5,834 nucleotides of DNA, from NCBI GenBank assembly GCA_910586865.1, contig CAJUIY010000069.1, forward strand, positions 1-5,834, read 5' to 3'. The DNA is from an uncultured Bacilli bacterium. GTDB lineage: Bacteria; Bacillota_I; Bacilli_A; RF39; UBA660. Below are positions 1 to 5,792 of the stretch, piece by piece; positions within the stretch are counted from its first letter, which is position 1; every line of letters starts with the position of its first letter. The translations under genes were made by a program, and so were the position numbers. The notes beneath the pieces are model-generated. The model did not search any database. It had not been told where the DNA came from and saw only the letters and a list, made by a program, of their open reading frames with translations.

Positions 1-76
1 AGACATTTTCTAAAGTTAACACTTAAGACATTATCATAAATTAATCATAAAAATTCACTAAAAAACATTCTTTTCA

Positions 77-106
77 TTGACAAAAATAAGTTTTTATTAT
101 TATAAT
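77..106 (+). promoter_or_regulatory. Consensus SigA-type promoter of rpmH
   Basis: A perfect -35 box TTGACA (77-82) and a perfect -10 box TATAAT (101-106) are separated by 18 bases. Transcription would start near 113, leaving a leader of about 24 bases before rpmH. An exact match to both hexamers fits the strong expression expected of a ribosomal protein gene. It also implies that the host has an ordinary housekeeping sigma factor, because the sigma-like protein encoded downstream lacks the usual -10-reading residues. Confidence 0.9.
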
Positions 107-136
107 AATGTAGATTTATGTTTGGAGGTGGAACAT

Positions 137-259
137 ATGAAAAGAACTTATCAACCTAATAATCGTAAAAAATCAAAGAAACATGGTTTTTTTGCTCGTA
201 AGTTAACAAATATTTTAAATAATCGTCGTCGCAAAGGACGTAAAAATCTATGCAAATAA
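137..259 (+). CDS. rpmH: 50S ribosomal protein L34 (40 aa, internally shortened)
   Basis: L34 is a small basic protein of the large ribosomal subunit that binds 23S rRNA. The protein begins MKRTYQP, contains HGFFAR at 16-21 and ends with RRRKGRKNLCK, all hallmarks of the family. The start at 137 is set by GGAGGTG (124-130) six bases upstream. The frame stays open back to a TTG at 77, but that triplet lies in the -35 box, so it is not the start. At 40 residues it is shorter than the usual 44. Aligned by eye with the typical ARMxTKNGRKVLARRRRKGR stretch, it reads ARKLTNILNNRRRKGR, a four-residue in-frame deletion at the turn/start of the second helix (roughly the GRKV segment). It heads the rpmH-rnpA-yidC-jag block. 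Confidence 0.97.
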   Translation: MKRTYQPNNRKKSKKHGFFARKLTNILNNRRRKGRKNLCK

Positions 260-260
260 T

Positions 261-285
261 CCACTAGTTATTATAGTGGTTTTTT
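261..285 (+). terminator. Intrinsic terminator/attenuator between rpmH and rnpA
   Basis: CCACTA (261-266) pairs with TAGTGG (274-279) around a 7-base loop, followed at once by six T residues (280-285). It begins two bases after the rpmH stop. The stem is only 6 bp with three G-C pairs, so termination is probably partial. That would give more L34 mRNA than RnpA mRNA from the same promoter. No separate promoter for rnpA is visible between the hairpin and its start. Confidence 0.75.
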
Positions 286-308
286 ACATTAAGATAGGGG
301 CTTTTTAA

Positions 309-644
309 ATGAAAAAAAAGGATACGATAAAAGATTCTAACGATTTCAATTCAATAATAAAAAATGCAAGAAAAGTTTCTAACGATGGATTTGTTATATA
401 TTATAGAAAGAATAATCTGGGAAAGAATAGATTTGGTATTTCGGTTGGAAAAAAACTTGGAAATGCTGTTTTTAGAAATAAGTGGAAAAGAAGAATCAGA
501 ATGATTGCAACAAATAATATGAAAAATATAAAAAGTAGGGGAGTAGATTATGTGATTCTTTTAAGAAAAAGCGGGGTAGAATTGACTTATCAACAATTAG
601 AAAAAAAATACCTAGATTTACTTAATAAATTAAAGGAGATTTAA
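309..644 (+). CDS. rnpA: Ribonuclease P protein component
   Basis: RnpA is the protein subunit of RNase P. It assists the RnpB RNA in removing 5' leaders from pre-tRNAs, by binding the leader and metal ions. The 111-residue product is near the usual ~115. It has the N-terminal DFNSII segment (12-17), the FGISVGKK strand (42-49) and the family RNR signature as RNKWKRRIR (56-64), where RNRxKRxxR is typical. The ATG at 309 follows AGGGG (296-300) at 8 bases, a weaker match than the GGAGG sites of the neighbours, which fits low subunit demand. No strong promoter precedes it, so it is probably transcribed by read-through of the hairpin at 261-285. Its stop at 642-644 directly abuts the yidC ATG, suggesting translational coupling. 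The rnpB RNA gene is not in this window. Confidence 0.97.
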   Translation: MKKKDTIKDSNDFNSIIKNARKVSNDGFVIYYRKNNLGKNRFGISVGKKLGNAVFRNKWKRRIRMIATNNMKNIKSRGVDYVILLRKSGVELTYQQLEKKYLDLLNKLKEI

Positions 645-1583
645 ATGAGAAAAGAGAACTCTAAAAAAAAGTTAATCATTATCCTATTGTTATTATTACT
701 AACAACAGGATGTACAAAGACTTTAACAAATAAAAATAAAGAGCCAGTAAAAAATGAAGTTACAGGTCAAAACTTAACAGAGAATATTTTATGTAGGCCC
801 AATAATAAAAATGTAATAAAAATATATGAGAAAAATGGGGTAAAGGTAGACAAATTACCTAAATGTAGTGATTTTAAAATAAATAGTGGAAAATATGAAG
901 GATTATGGACTAGTCTCTTTGTAAAACCTTTAGCATTTATTCTTTTAAAGCTTGGAGAGCTATTGAATCATAATTATGCGTTATCTTTAATTATTATTAG
1001 TCTTATTATAAGGTTAATAGCATTTCCATTTACAAAAAAGACAGCTATGCAATCAGAATTAATGAAAAAAGCACAGCCAGAATTAAATCGAATTCAAAAT
1101 AAATATAAAAATAAGCAAGATCAAGAATCATTAACGAGACAAAGTCAAGAGATGATGGCAGTATATAAAAAATACAATATTAGTCCTATGTCTGGTTGTT
1201 TATTCTCTATGATTCAGTTACCTTTATTTATTTCTTTTTTCGAAGCCGTTCAAAGAATACCTGCGATATTTGAAGGGAAATTTCTAGGATTACAGTTAGG
1301 TACTACACCAATTGTTGGTTTTACCACTTCCGCTATGATAGCTTACATTATTCTAATGCTATTAATCTCTATTACAACTTACTTTTCATTCCGCTTTAAT
1401 TTAGCAGATAACACATTAGATTCTAGTATGAAAATGATGCCAATCATGATGGTAGGAATGATTATTGTAACGGCATTATTTATGCCATCTGCTTTAGGTA
1501 TTTATTGGATTACAACAAATTTATTTACAATTGTCCAAAATATTGCAGTAAAAAGGAGTAAGGTAGTAAATGCAAAAAAATAG
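645..1583 (+). CDS. yidC: YidC/SpoIIIJ-type membrane protein insertase, lipoprotein form
   Basis: This is a YidC/Oxa1/Alb3 insertase that places proteins in the cytoplasmic membrane alone or with SecYEG. The 312-residue chain starts with KKK, a run of ten hydrophobic residues and TTGC, a lipobox-like site with Cys23 as the likely lipidated residue; Thr at -3 is less usual than Leu. An external linker (24-85) is followed by an amphipathic helix (about 87-107) and TM1 (109-129) with the hydrophilic-groove Arg123 (IIRLIAFPFT). A charged cytoplasmic hairpin follows (131-177), then TM2 beginning SPMSGC (180-185), TM3 (about 222-248), TM4 (264-281) and TM5 (283-301). The length exceeds SpoIIIJ (~260) because of the linker, which carries Cys50 and Cys74. 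AAAGGAG (632-638) lies inside the end of rnpA, six bases from the ATG. The 3' end overlaps jag by 14 bases. Confidence 0.96.
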   Translation: MRKENSKKKLIIILLLLLLTTGCTKTLTNKNKEPVKNEVTGQNLTENILCRPNNKNVIKIYEKNGVKVDKLPKCSDFKINSGKYEGLWTSLFVKPLAFILLKLGELLNHNYALSLIIISLIIRLIAFPFTKKTAMQSELMKKAQPELNRIQNKYKNKQDQESLTRQSQEMMAVYKKYNISPMSGCLFSMIQLPLFISFFEAVQRIPAIFEGKFLGLQLGTTPIVGFTTSAMIAYIILMLLISITTYFSFRFNLADNTLDSSMKMMPIMMVGMIIVTALFMPSALGIYWITTNLFTIVQNIAVKRSKVVNAKK

Positions 1584-2175
1584 ATTTAGTGGAAAAACAT
1601 ATGAGGAAGCATTAGAAAAAGCGAAATTATCACTTCAAGAGTTAGAAGAAAATCTTATTGTAAAAGAAATGAACAAAAAAAGTGGAATGTTTAAAAAAGT
1701 AGAAATTGAAGTGATAGAAAAAAGAGAAGTTATTAAATTCATCAAAAATTATCTTTATTCTTTTTTAAATAATATGGGATATCATGTTAATATAGAACAA
1801 AAAGTAGTAGATAATACTCCTACTTATACAATATTTTCTGATAATGATAGTTTAATTATTGGGAAAAACGGAAAAAATTTAAAGGCATTATCTCACTATA
1901 TACAACAAGTGGTAATAAAGGAAACCGGAAATCCATATAAATTTATCATTGATGTTTCAGAATATAGAAAGAATAAAGATAGAAATCTAGAAAGATTAGC
2001 GAAAAATATAGCAAGAGAAGTCAGTAATACGAAAGTGGAAGCAACACTAGATTCTATGAATTCTTATGAAAGAAGAGTCATACATAATGCATTAAAAGAT
2101 TATAAATATGTTTACACAGAAAGTATTGGAGAAGAGCCTAATAGAAAAGTGGTTATTAAACCAAGAGAAGAATAG
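1570..2175 (+). CDS. jag: Jag/KhpB RNA-binding protein (Jag-N, KH, R3H)
   Basis: Jag (KhpB/EloR) is a cytoplasmic RNA-binding protein, almost always encoded next to yidC and tied to cell elongation and division control in Gram-positives. Residues 5-50 form a Jag-N domain (FSGKTYEEALEKA, then SGMFKKVEIEVIEK). A KH domain spans about 55-130, with the RNA-gripping GKNG loop at 98-101 in LIIGKNGKNLKAL. An R3H domain occupies about 138-198, with the defining R-x3-H as R168 and H172 in YERRVIH. At 201 residues it matches the family (about 205-210). The ATG at 1570 lies inside yidC in another frame; AAAAGGAG (1551-1558) is 11 bases upstream, a slightly long spacing, so coupling to yidC translation is likely. 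It stops with TAG. Confidence 0.96.
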   Translation: MQKNRFSGKTYEEALEKAKLSLQELEENLIVKEMNKKSGMFKKVEIEVIEKREVIKFIKNYLYSFLNNMGYHVNIEQKVVDNTPTYTIFSDNDSLIIGKNGKNLKALSHYIQQVVIKETGNPYKFIIDVSEYRKNKDRNLERLAKNIAREVSNTKVEATLDSMNSYERRVIHNALKDYKYVYTESIGEEPNRKVVIKPREE

Positions 2176-2187
2176 GTTCTTCTTTTT
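2163..2187 (+). terminator. Weak hairpin with T run across the jag stop codon
   Basis: AGAAGAA (2166-2172) pairs with TTCTTCT (2177-2183) around TAGG. The stem can extend by a G-U and two A-U pairs into the T run ending at 2187. It is AT-rich with two G-C pairs, so it could be at most a weak terminator or a pause site between jag and the sigma-like gene. No promoter is visible in the 42-base gap, so read-through is probably how the downstream gene is expressed. A chance purine/pyrimidine run is also possible. Confidence 0.35.
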
Positions 2188-2217
2188 ATCTATTTGTTGG
2201 TGGGAGAGGTTGTATAA

Positions 2218-5200
2218 ATGGAGAGTTTTAATAAAATAATACTAGAAGAAATAAAAAAATATCCAGTGTTAACAGAAAAAGAAATAGATAAATTATTAGA
2301 AGAATATCAAAAAAAACATAATCAAGAAGCAAAACAAAAGTTAATTCAACATAATTATGGTCTATGTTTATTTTTTGCTCATAAATATAAAAAAATAGTA
2401 CAAAATATGACTTTAATGGATTTATTTAACGAAAATGTAATTATTCTAATGAGGGCAATTGATGGATATGATAGGGAGAGAAAAGTGAAATTCTCTAGTT
2501 ACGTTGGAAGTGCAATAGAAAAAAGCATTAAAAAGGAAATAAATGAAAAGGAAGAAACAATTCGAATACCTGAAAATGTCCAAGTTCTAATTGGTAAATA
2601 TAATAAGTTTTGTGCTTTATATTATAAAAAATATAACCGAAATCCAACAGACGAAGAAATAAAAAGCGAATTGGATATTAAGGATTCTCAATTAAATAAT
2701 TTAAAAGAAGTGGTAAAAAATAAAAAACATATCTTTTCATTAGACAGGAAGGTGGATACAGAAGAAGCTCAATCAGAGTTAGTTAATTTTATTCCCCAAG
2801 AGGAAAAGGCATATGACCAAATTGATAACAAATATGATTTAATGATATTAAAAAACAAATGTAACGAACTATTAAGTAGAGAAGAATACTACATTATATA
2901 TTATCGTTATTTAGTAGACTCTCCCTTTACTAGAGAAAAAATAGGGAAAGAATTTGGATTAACAGGGGAGGGAATAAGACAAAAAGAGATAAAAATAAAA
3001 AATATATTAAGCACTGGATTAAAGAAAATAACAGAAAATAATATTCATTATTACGAAGAATTAGATCCATTACCAATTTCTTATATCATTGTATTAAATG
3101 AATTAAAAAGTAAATTAACAAAAGAAGAATATTACTTATTGTATTCTATTGTTAGAAATAAGAATGATAATCCGTATTGTAATCTATTAGGATTAAATCC
3201 AAGTCAATTAAAAGAAACAAAATTATATGTAATGAATATTTTTTCACAATATAATAAAGAGGAGATATTAGAAAAATTAATTTTAGCTTATAGAAAAAGA
3301 TACACTATTTCTCAAATATTGAATTTGGATATTAAAATAAATTATAAAGACTTAATCAATTTTCAAAAATTAGATGATTATTTTAAAAGACTAAATTTAG
3401 GAGATATTCAAAATATGGAATACTATCAACGACTTTCCTTACCTAAAAGAAAGTTAATTGATCGATATTTTTGTAAAAATAAGGAAATACTCAAATTTTA
3501 TCAAAAAGATCAGATAGAAAGAGAATTAACATTAAATCAATTAGGTTATATAAAGAAAGGAAAAAAATTGTTTTCTCCAAATCAACTACGAGAATTTTAT
3601 AAAGATTACGAATTTTTATTGACAGATAAGCAACAAGAAGATTTAAAAATGATATTATTTACAAAGGATGGTCAATCATTTTTTCCAAAATGTAATGTAG
3701 AGAGCCTAATCAACTGTTTGATTAGAAAAAAGTTTCAAATTGATTCTTACTTTGGTAATCAATTAACCTCCTTCCAATTACAAGAAGTGGTAACACAGTA
3801 TCCAAATTTATTAGATTCAAGAGAACAGGATCTTATGTTTCAATATTATGGTGTCAATCAAAAAAAAGTATCTTTAGAATATTTATCAAAAAAATATCAT
3901 ACCACCTATAAAAAGTTAAATAGTGAAACTTTTAATTTAAGAATAAAAGTGTTAAAAAAATATTACCATATTGTTGATGATACCAGAGAAGATTTTATAG
4001 ATGAAAATAAGAATTTATATAAACATTATATTAATTGTAGTCAATATGATTTTACAGAGGATGCAAGAAAGGCACTATCTATGTATCTAGATGGAAAGAA
4101 GTATAAAGAAATAGTGAAAGAGATGAATAACTTAAGAGAAAAAAAGATAAACGAATCGACTATTAAAAATGTTATTTTTAATGCCTTTTTTAGATGCGAA
4201 CTTTATCAATATGGAGTATCCATACCAGAATTAATATCAGAAGAGGATATTGAAACTGTTGCAAATCAAAATCATTATTCAGATTTAGAAAAGAAGATTT
4301 TAAAGGAAAGATTTTTAAATTTGACTTCTATCAAAGAAATTGAAAATAAATATCAAATATCACAAGCAAAAATTAATTATATAAACAAAGAATTTTATGA
4401 ACAATACTTATATTTAAAATGTCCATCCATATCAATAGAAGATTACATAGAAGAGGTAAATAAACATCCTTCTGAATCAGTTTTATCAGAGAAAGATAAG
4501 CAACTTTTAGCATTAAAATATGGTATAAAATCTAGATATAATTTAAGTGGCGAAGCATTATCACAAAAAGAATTAAATTCTATCTTGGCTTTATCCAATA
4601 ATTATGCTTCTAAAAAACAGCAATCTATTGATGATAAAATAAGGCGTAGAAAAATAGGATTCCTTAGACCAAAGTATGGAATCATTCCACGAGAAGAGTT
4701 AGAAAAAATATTTAGTGATAAGAATTTGCCGATTAATGAAAAAGAAAAGGATATTATAGGAAGTCTAAATGAAATAGCAGGATATTCTTATCAAACAGAA
4801 AAGGAGTTATCAAAAAAATATCAGGAATCTACTAGAAAAATCAAAGTGGCATATGATAAAGCAATTTTGACCATAAAAAAATATCAAGATGGAAAAAAAG
4901 TATCTAATCAATATGATTATGAGAAAGATATCAAAAAAGTAGAAAAATATTTTAGTGAATATGATAGAAGATTGCTAAAAATGTATTACAAAGAAAAATA
5001 CTCTATTGAATCAATATCTAAGAAGTTAGGGATTAGTTTTAATCAGGCTTATTGGAAGATTATGAGATTGAAAATGAATGTTTTAGAAATATTAAAGGAT
5101 GAAATCGTTGCCACTAAGTTTGATTTTGATTATGCTAGAGAAGTAATTAAAAAAACAGATTTACCTCTTTATTATTATAATAATGATTTAATAATAAAGA

Positions 5201-5754
5201 TATACCAAATGCTATCAGGAGAAGCGGGAAACAAAAAGTATACAGCACAAGAGATTAAAGAAAAACTTCATTTAGAAACAAACGAATCTTATATTCATGA
5301 AAGCTTTTATGATGTATTAATGGCAGTAGAGAAGTATAAAAGAGGAATACGCAAAGAAAATGGTATTAATAATACGCAAGTATTAGATTATTATCAAAAG
5401 AAAGGTGAAAATATTTCAAAAAATATGAAAAGAAAATGTGAAAGATTTATGGAGATACAAAAACAGTTAGATACAAATTTAATGAAATCAGAAAATCTTT
5501 CTTTAAAATTTATATATGAAATTATAAAAGATGAAGGTCATGTTCAGATTGAAAATCTTTCTCATGAAGATGCTATTAAAATATTAGCTAATAGAAATTT
5601 AATACTAACAAGTAATTGTAGAAAAAATATAAAAAATTATTTCCAAATTGCAGAAAGAGACTTAATGAGTGGTAAAGACAAAATGAAAGCTCTAAAATTA
5701 TTAAGTCCAATGTATCAGAAAGTCTCTACCAATAAAAAATTACAAAAAAAATAA
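2218..5754 (+). CDS. Giant sigma-70-like protein with a C-terminal series of region 4-like helix-turn-helix units
   Basis: The N-terminal ~265 residues follow a primary-type sigma-70 factor: region 1.2 (4-35), region 2 (38-118), region 3 (about 115-195) and region 4 (216-264). The remaining ~900 residues are not a known domain to me, but contain recurring segments resembling region 4 (a LTxxEExxLxxxYY-like helix, then a helix-turn-helix). The clearest are at 899-960, 668-733 and 515-582. Sigma factors are usually about 200-650 residues, so 1178 is exceptional. The protein is rich in Lys, Glu, Asn, Tyr and Ile, has a single Trp (946) and shows no signal peptide or membrane helix, so it should be cytoplasmic. 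The ATG follows GGGAGAGG (2202-2209) at 8 bases. No frameshift or composition change is apparent relative to jag. An alternative sigma factor, a nucleoid scaffold or an RNA polymerase regulator are all possible; the function is unproven. Confidence 0.9.
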   Translation: MESFNKIILEEIKKYPVLTEKEIDKLLEEYQKKHNQEAKQKLIQHNYGLCLFFAHKYKKIVQNMTLMDLFNENVIILMRAIDGYDRERKVKFSSYVGSAIEKSIKKEINEKEETIRIPENVQVLIGKYNKFCALYYKKYNRNPTDEEIKSELDIKDSQLNNLKEVVKNKKHIFSLDRKVDTEEAQSELVNFIPQEEKAYDQIDNKYDLMILKNKCNELLSREEYYIIYYRYLVDSPFTREKIGKEFGLTGEGIRQKEIKIKNILSTGLKKITENNIHYYEELDPLPISYIIVLNELKSKLTKEEYYLLYSIVRNKNDNPYCNLLGLNPSQLKETKLYVMNIFSQYNKEEILEKLILAYRKRYTISQILNLDIKINYKDLINFQKLDDYFKRLNLGDIQNMEYYQRLSLPKRKLIDRYFCKNKEILKFYQKDQIERELTLNQLGYIKKGKKLFSPNQLREFYKDYEFLLTDKQQEDLKMILFTKDGQSFFPKCNVESLINCLIRKKFQIDSYFGNQLTSFQLQEVVTQYPNLLDSREQDLMFQYYGVNQKKVSLEYLSKKYHTTYKKLNSETFNLRIKVLKKYYHIVDDTREDFIDENKNLYKHYINCSQYDFTEDARKALSMYLDGKKYKEIVKEMNNLREKKINESTIKNVIFNAFFRCELYQYGVSIPELISEEDIETVANQNHYSDLEKKILKERFLNLTSIKEIENKYQISQAKINYINKEFYEQYLYLKCPSISIEDYIEEVNKHPSESVLSEKDKQLLALKYGIKSRYNLSGEALSQKELNSILALSNNYASKKQQSIDDKIRRRKIGFLRPKYGIIPREELEKIFSDKNLPINEKEKDIIGSLNEIAGYSYQTEKELSKKYQESTRKIKVAYDKAILTIKKYQDGKKVSNQYDYEKDIKKVEKYFSEYDRRLLKMYYKEKYSIESISKKLGISFNQAYWKIMRLKMNVLEILKDEIVATKFDFDYAREVIKKTDLPLYYYNNDLIIKIYQMLSGEAGNKKYTAQEIKEKLHLETNESYIHESFYDVLMAVEKYKRGIRKENGINNTQVLDYYQKKGENISKNMKRKCERFMEIQKQLDTNLMKSENLSLKFIYEIIKDEGHVQIENLSHEDAIKILANRNLILTSNCRKNIKNYFQIAERDLMSGKDKMKALKLLSPMYQKVSTNKKLQKK
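2227..3009 (+). other. Sigma-70 core (regions 1.2-4) of the giant protein
   Basis: Residues 4-264 align colinearly with SigA/RpoD. Region 1.2 is recognisable by KKYPVLTEKEIDKLLEEY (13-30). Region 2.1-2.2 has LMDLFNENVIILMRAIDGYD (66-85), against LLDLIQEGNIGLMRAVEKFD in typical SigA. Region 2.3-2.4 has KFSSYVGSAIEKSIKKEI (91-108), against KFSTYATWWIRQAITRAI. Region 3.0 begins TIRIPEN (114-120). Region 3 includes NRNPTDEEIKSELDI (140-154), against GREPTDEEIAEELGL, and SLDRKVD (174-180) before the finger-like acidic stretch. Region 4 has LLSREEYYIIYYRYL (218-232) and EKIGKEFGLTGEGIRQKE (240-257), against EEIGKEFGVTRERIRQIE. The polymerase-docking face is mostly kept, whereas the -10-reading residues are not. 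Confidence 0.87.
3097..3243 (+). repeat. Degenerate region 4-like unit 2 (residues 294-342)
   Basis: Just after the canonical region 4, the segment KLTKEEYYLLYSIVRNK (299-315) closely echoes the start of that region 4, LLSREEYYIIYYRYL (218-232). It is followed by a putative helix-turn-helix, CNLLGLNPSQLKETKLYVMN (321-340). The recognition-helix basic pattern is poor. The echo suggests an ancient internal duplication; it is not visible as a DNA-level repeat. Confidence 0.5.
3568..3735 (+). repeat. Possible degenerate region 4-like unit 3 (residues 451-506)
   Basis: A leader helix FSPNQLREFYKDYEF (452-466) is followed by LLTDKQQEDLKMILF (467-481) and a short helical stretch, NVESLINCLIRKKF (493-506). 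The leader plus LTxxxxxxL pattern recurs in the next unit, which begins LTSFQLQEVVTQYPNLL (516-532). The helix-turn-helix part is too diverged to be sure of. Confidence 0.35.
3760..3963 (+). repeat. Region 4-like unit 4 (residues 515-582)
   Basis: The leader QLTSFQLQEVVTQYP (515-529) precedes LLDSREQDLMFQYYGV (531-546), which resembles the LTxREREVLxLRFGL helix that opens sigma region 4. It is followed by VSLEYLSKKYHTTYKKL (551-567), in the place of the LEEIGKEFGVTRERIRQ helix-turn-helix, and a basic exit helix, RIKVLKKYY (575-583). This is one of the clearer internal copies. Confidence 0.6.
4219..4416 (+). repeat. Region 4-like unit 5 (residues 668-733)
   Basis: The leader SIPELISEEDIETVA (668-682) is followed by HYSDLEKKILKERFLNL (686-702), again like the first helices of region 4. 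SIKEIENKYQISQAKINYI (704-722) then matches the spacing of a helix-turn-helix: a first helix, a turn at QIS and a second helix. Basic DNA-contact residues in the second helix are sparse, so the DNA-binding role is uncertain. Confidence 0.6.
4423..4617 (+). repeat. Degenerate region 4-like unit 6 (residues 736-800)
   Basis: The leader ISIEDYIEEVNKHPSE (738-753) is followed by VLSEKDKQLLALKYGI (755-770), a good match to the LTxREREVLxLRFGL pattern. The following segment, GEALSQKELNSILALSNNY (778-796), is a weak helix-turn-helix candidate. It ends in a strongly basic linker with KIRRRK (807-812), which could contact nucleic acid. Confidence 0.5.
4678..4887 (+). repeat. Region 4-like unit 7 (residues 821-890)
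   Basis: The leader IPREELEKIFSDKNL (823-837) mirrors the leader of unit 5. It is followed by PINEKEKDIIGSLNEIAG (838-855) and then TEKELSKKYQESTRKIKVAY (860-879), in register with the IGKEFGVTRERIRQIE helix-turn-helix; the second helix carries R873, K874 and K876. An exit helix, ILTIKKY (883-889), closes the unit as in sigma factors. Confidence 0.55.
4912..5097 (+). repeat. Clearest C-terminal region 4-like unit 8 (residues 899-960)
   Basis: KYFSEYDRRLLKMYYKEKYS (910-929) followed by IESISKKLGISFNQAYWKIM (930-949) and a closing helix, RLKMNVLEIL (950-959), reproduces the full sigma region 4 layout. The IGKEFGVT turn is recognisable as ISKKLGIS. It holds the only Trp of the protein (946), in the recognition helix. 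This unit is the best evidence that the long extension derives from region 4 duplications. Confidence 0.7.
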
Positions 5755-5769
5755 TGGATGTGGTATAAT
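5740..5769 (+). promoter_or_regulatory. Extended -10 promoter downstream of the sigma-like gene
   Basis: TGGTATAAT (5761-5769) is a perfect TGnTATAAT extended -10 element, seven bases past the stop of the sigma-like gene. The best -35 candidate, TTACAA (5740-5745, 18-base spacer), lies in the end of that gene and is weak, as is common for extended -10 promoters. Transcription would start near 5776, just before the ribosome binding site at 5779-5785, so the transcript would be nearly leaderless. It marks a new transcription unit. Confidence 0.7.
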
Positions 5770-5792
5770 TTTCTAAGAAAAGGAGACCAACT

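Noticed and set aside
31..39. TTATCATAA as a DnaA box
   Set aside because: Only six of nine positions match the consensus and there is no cluster of similar sites.
77..136. Upstream in-frame extension of rpmH from a TTG at 77
   Set aside because: The TTG is part of the TTGACA -35 box, the region contains the -10 box, and the true start at 137 has a strong ribosome binding site and the canonical MKRTYQP N-terminus.
582..610. TTGACT at 582-587 as a -35 box for yidC
   Set aside because: No acceptable -10 hexamer lies 16-19 bases downstream; the sequence there is an A-run followed by TACC.
2176..2217. A promoter for the sigma-like gene in the gap after jag
   Set aside because: No TATAAT-like hexamer with a fitting -35 is present; the gap is mostly a pyrimidine run plus the ribosome binding site.
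2218..5754. The long gene as a fusion caused by a frameshift or lost stop
   Set aside because: One frame stays open throughout with uniform composition, and similar helix-turn-helix segments recur along it, so it reads as a genuine single gene.
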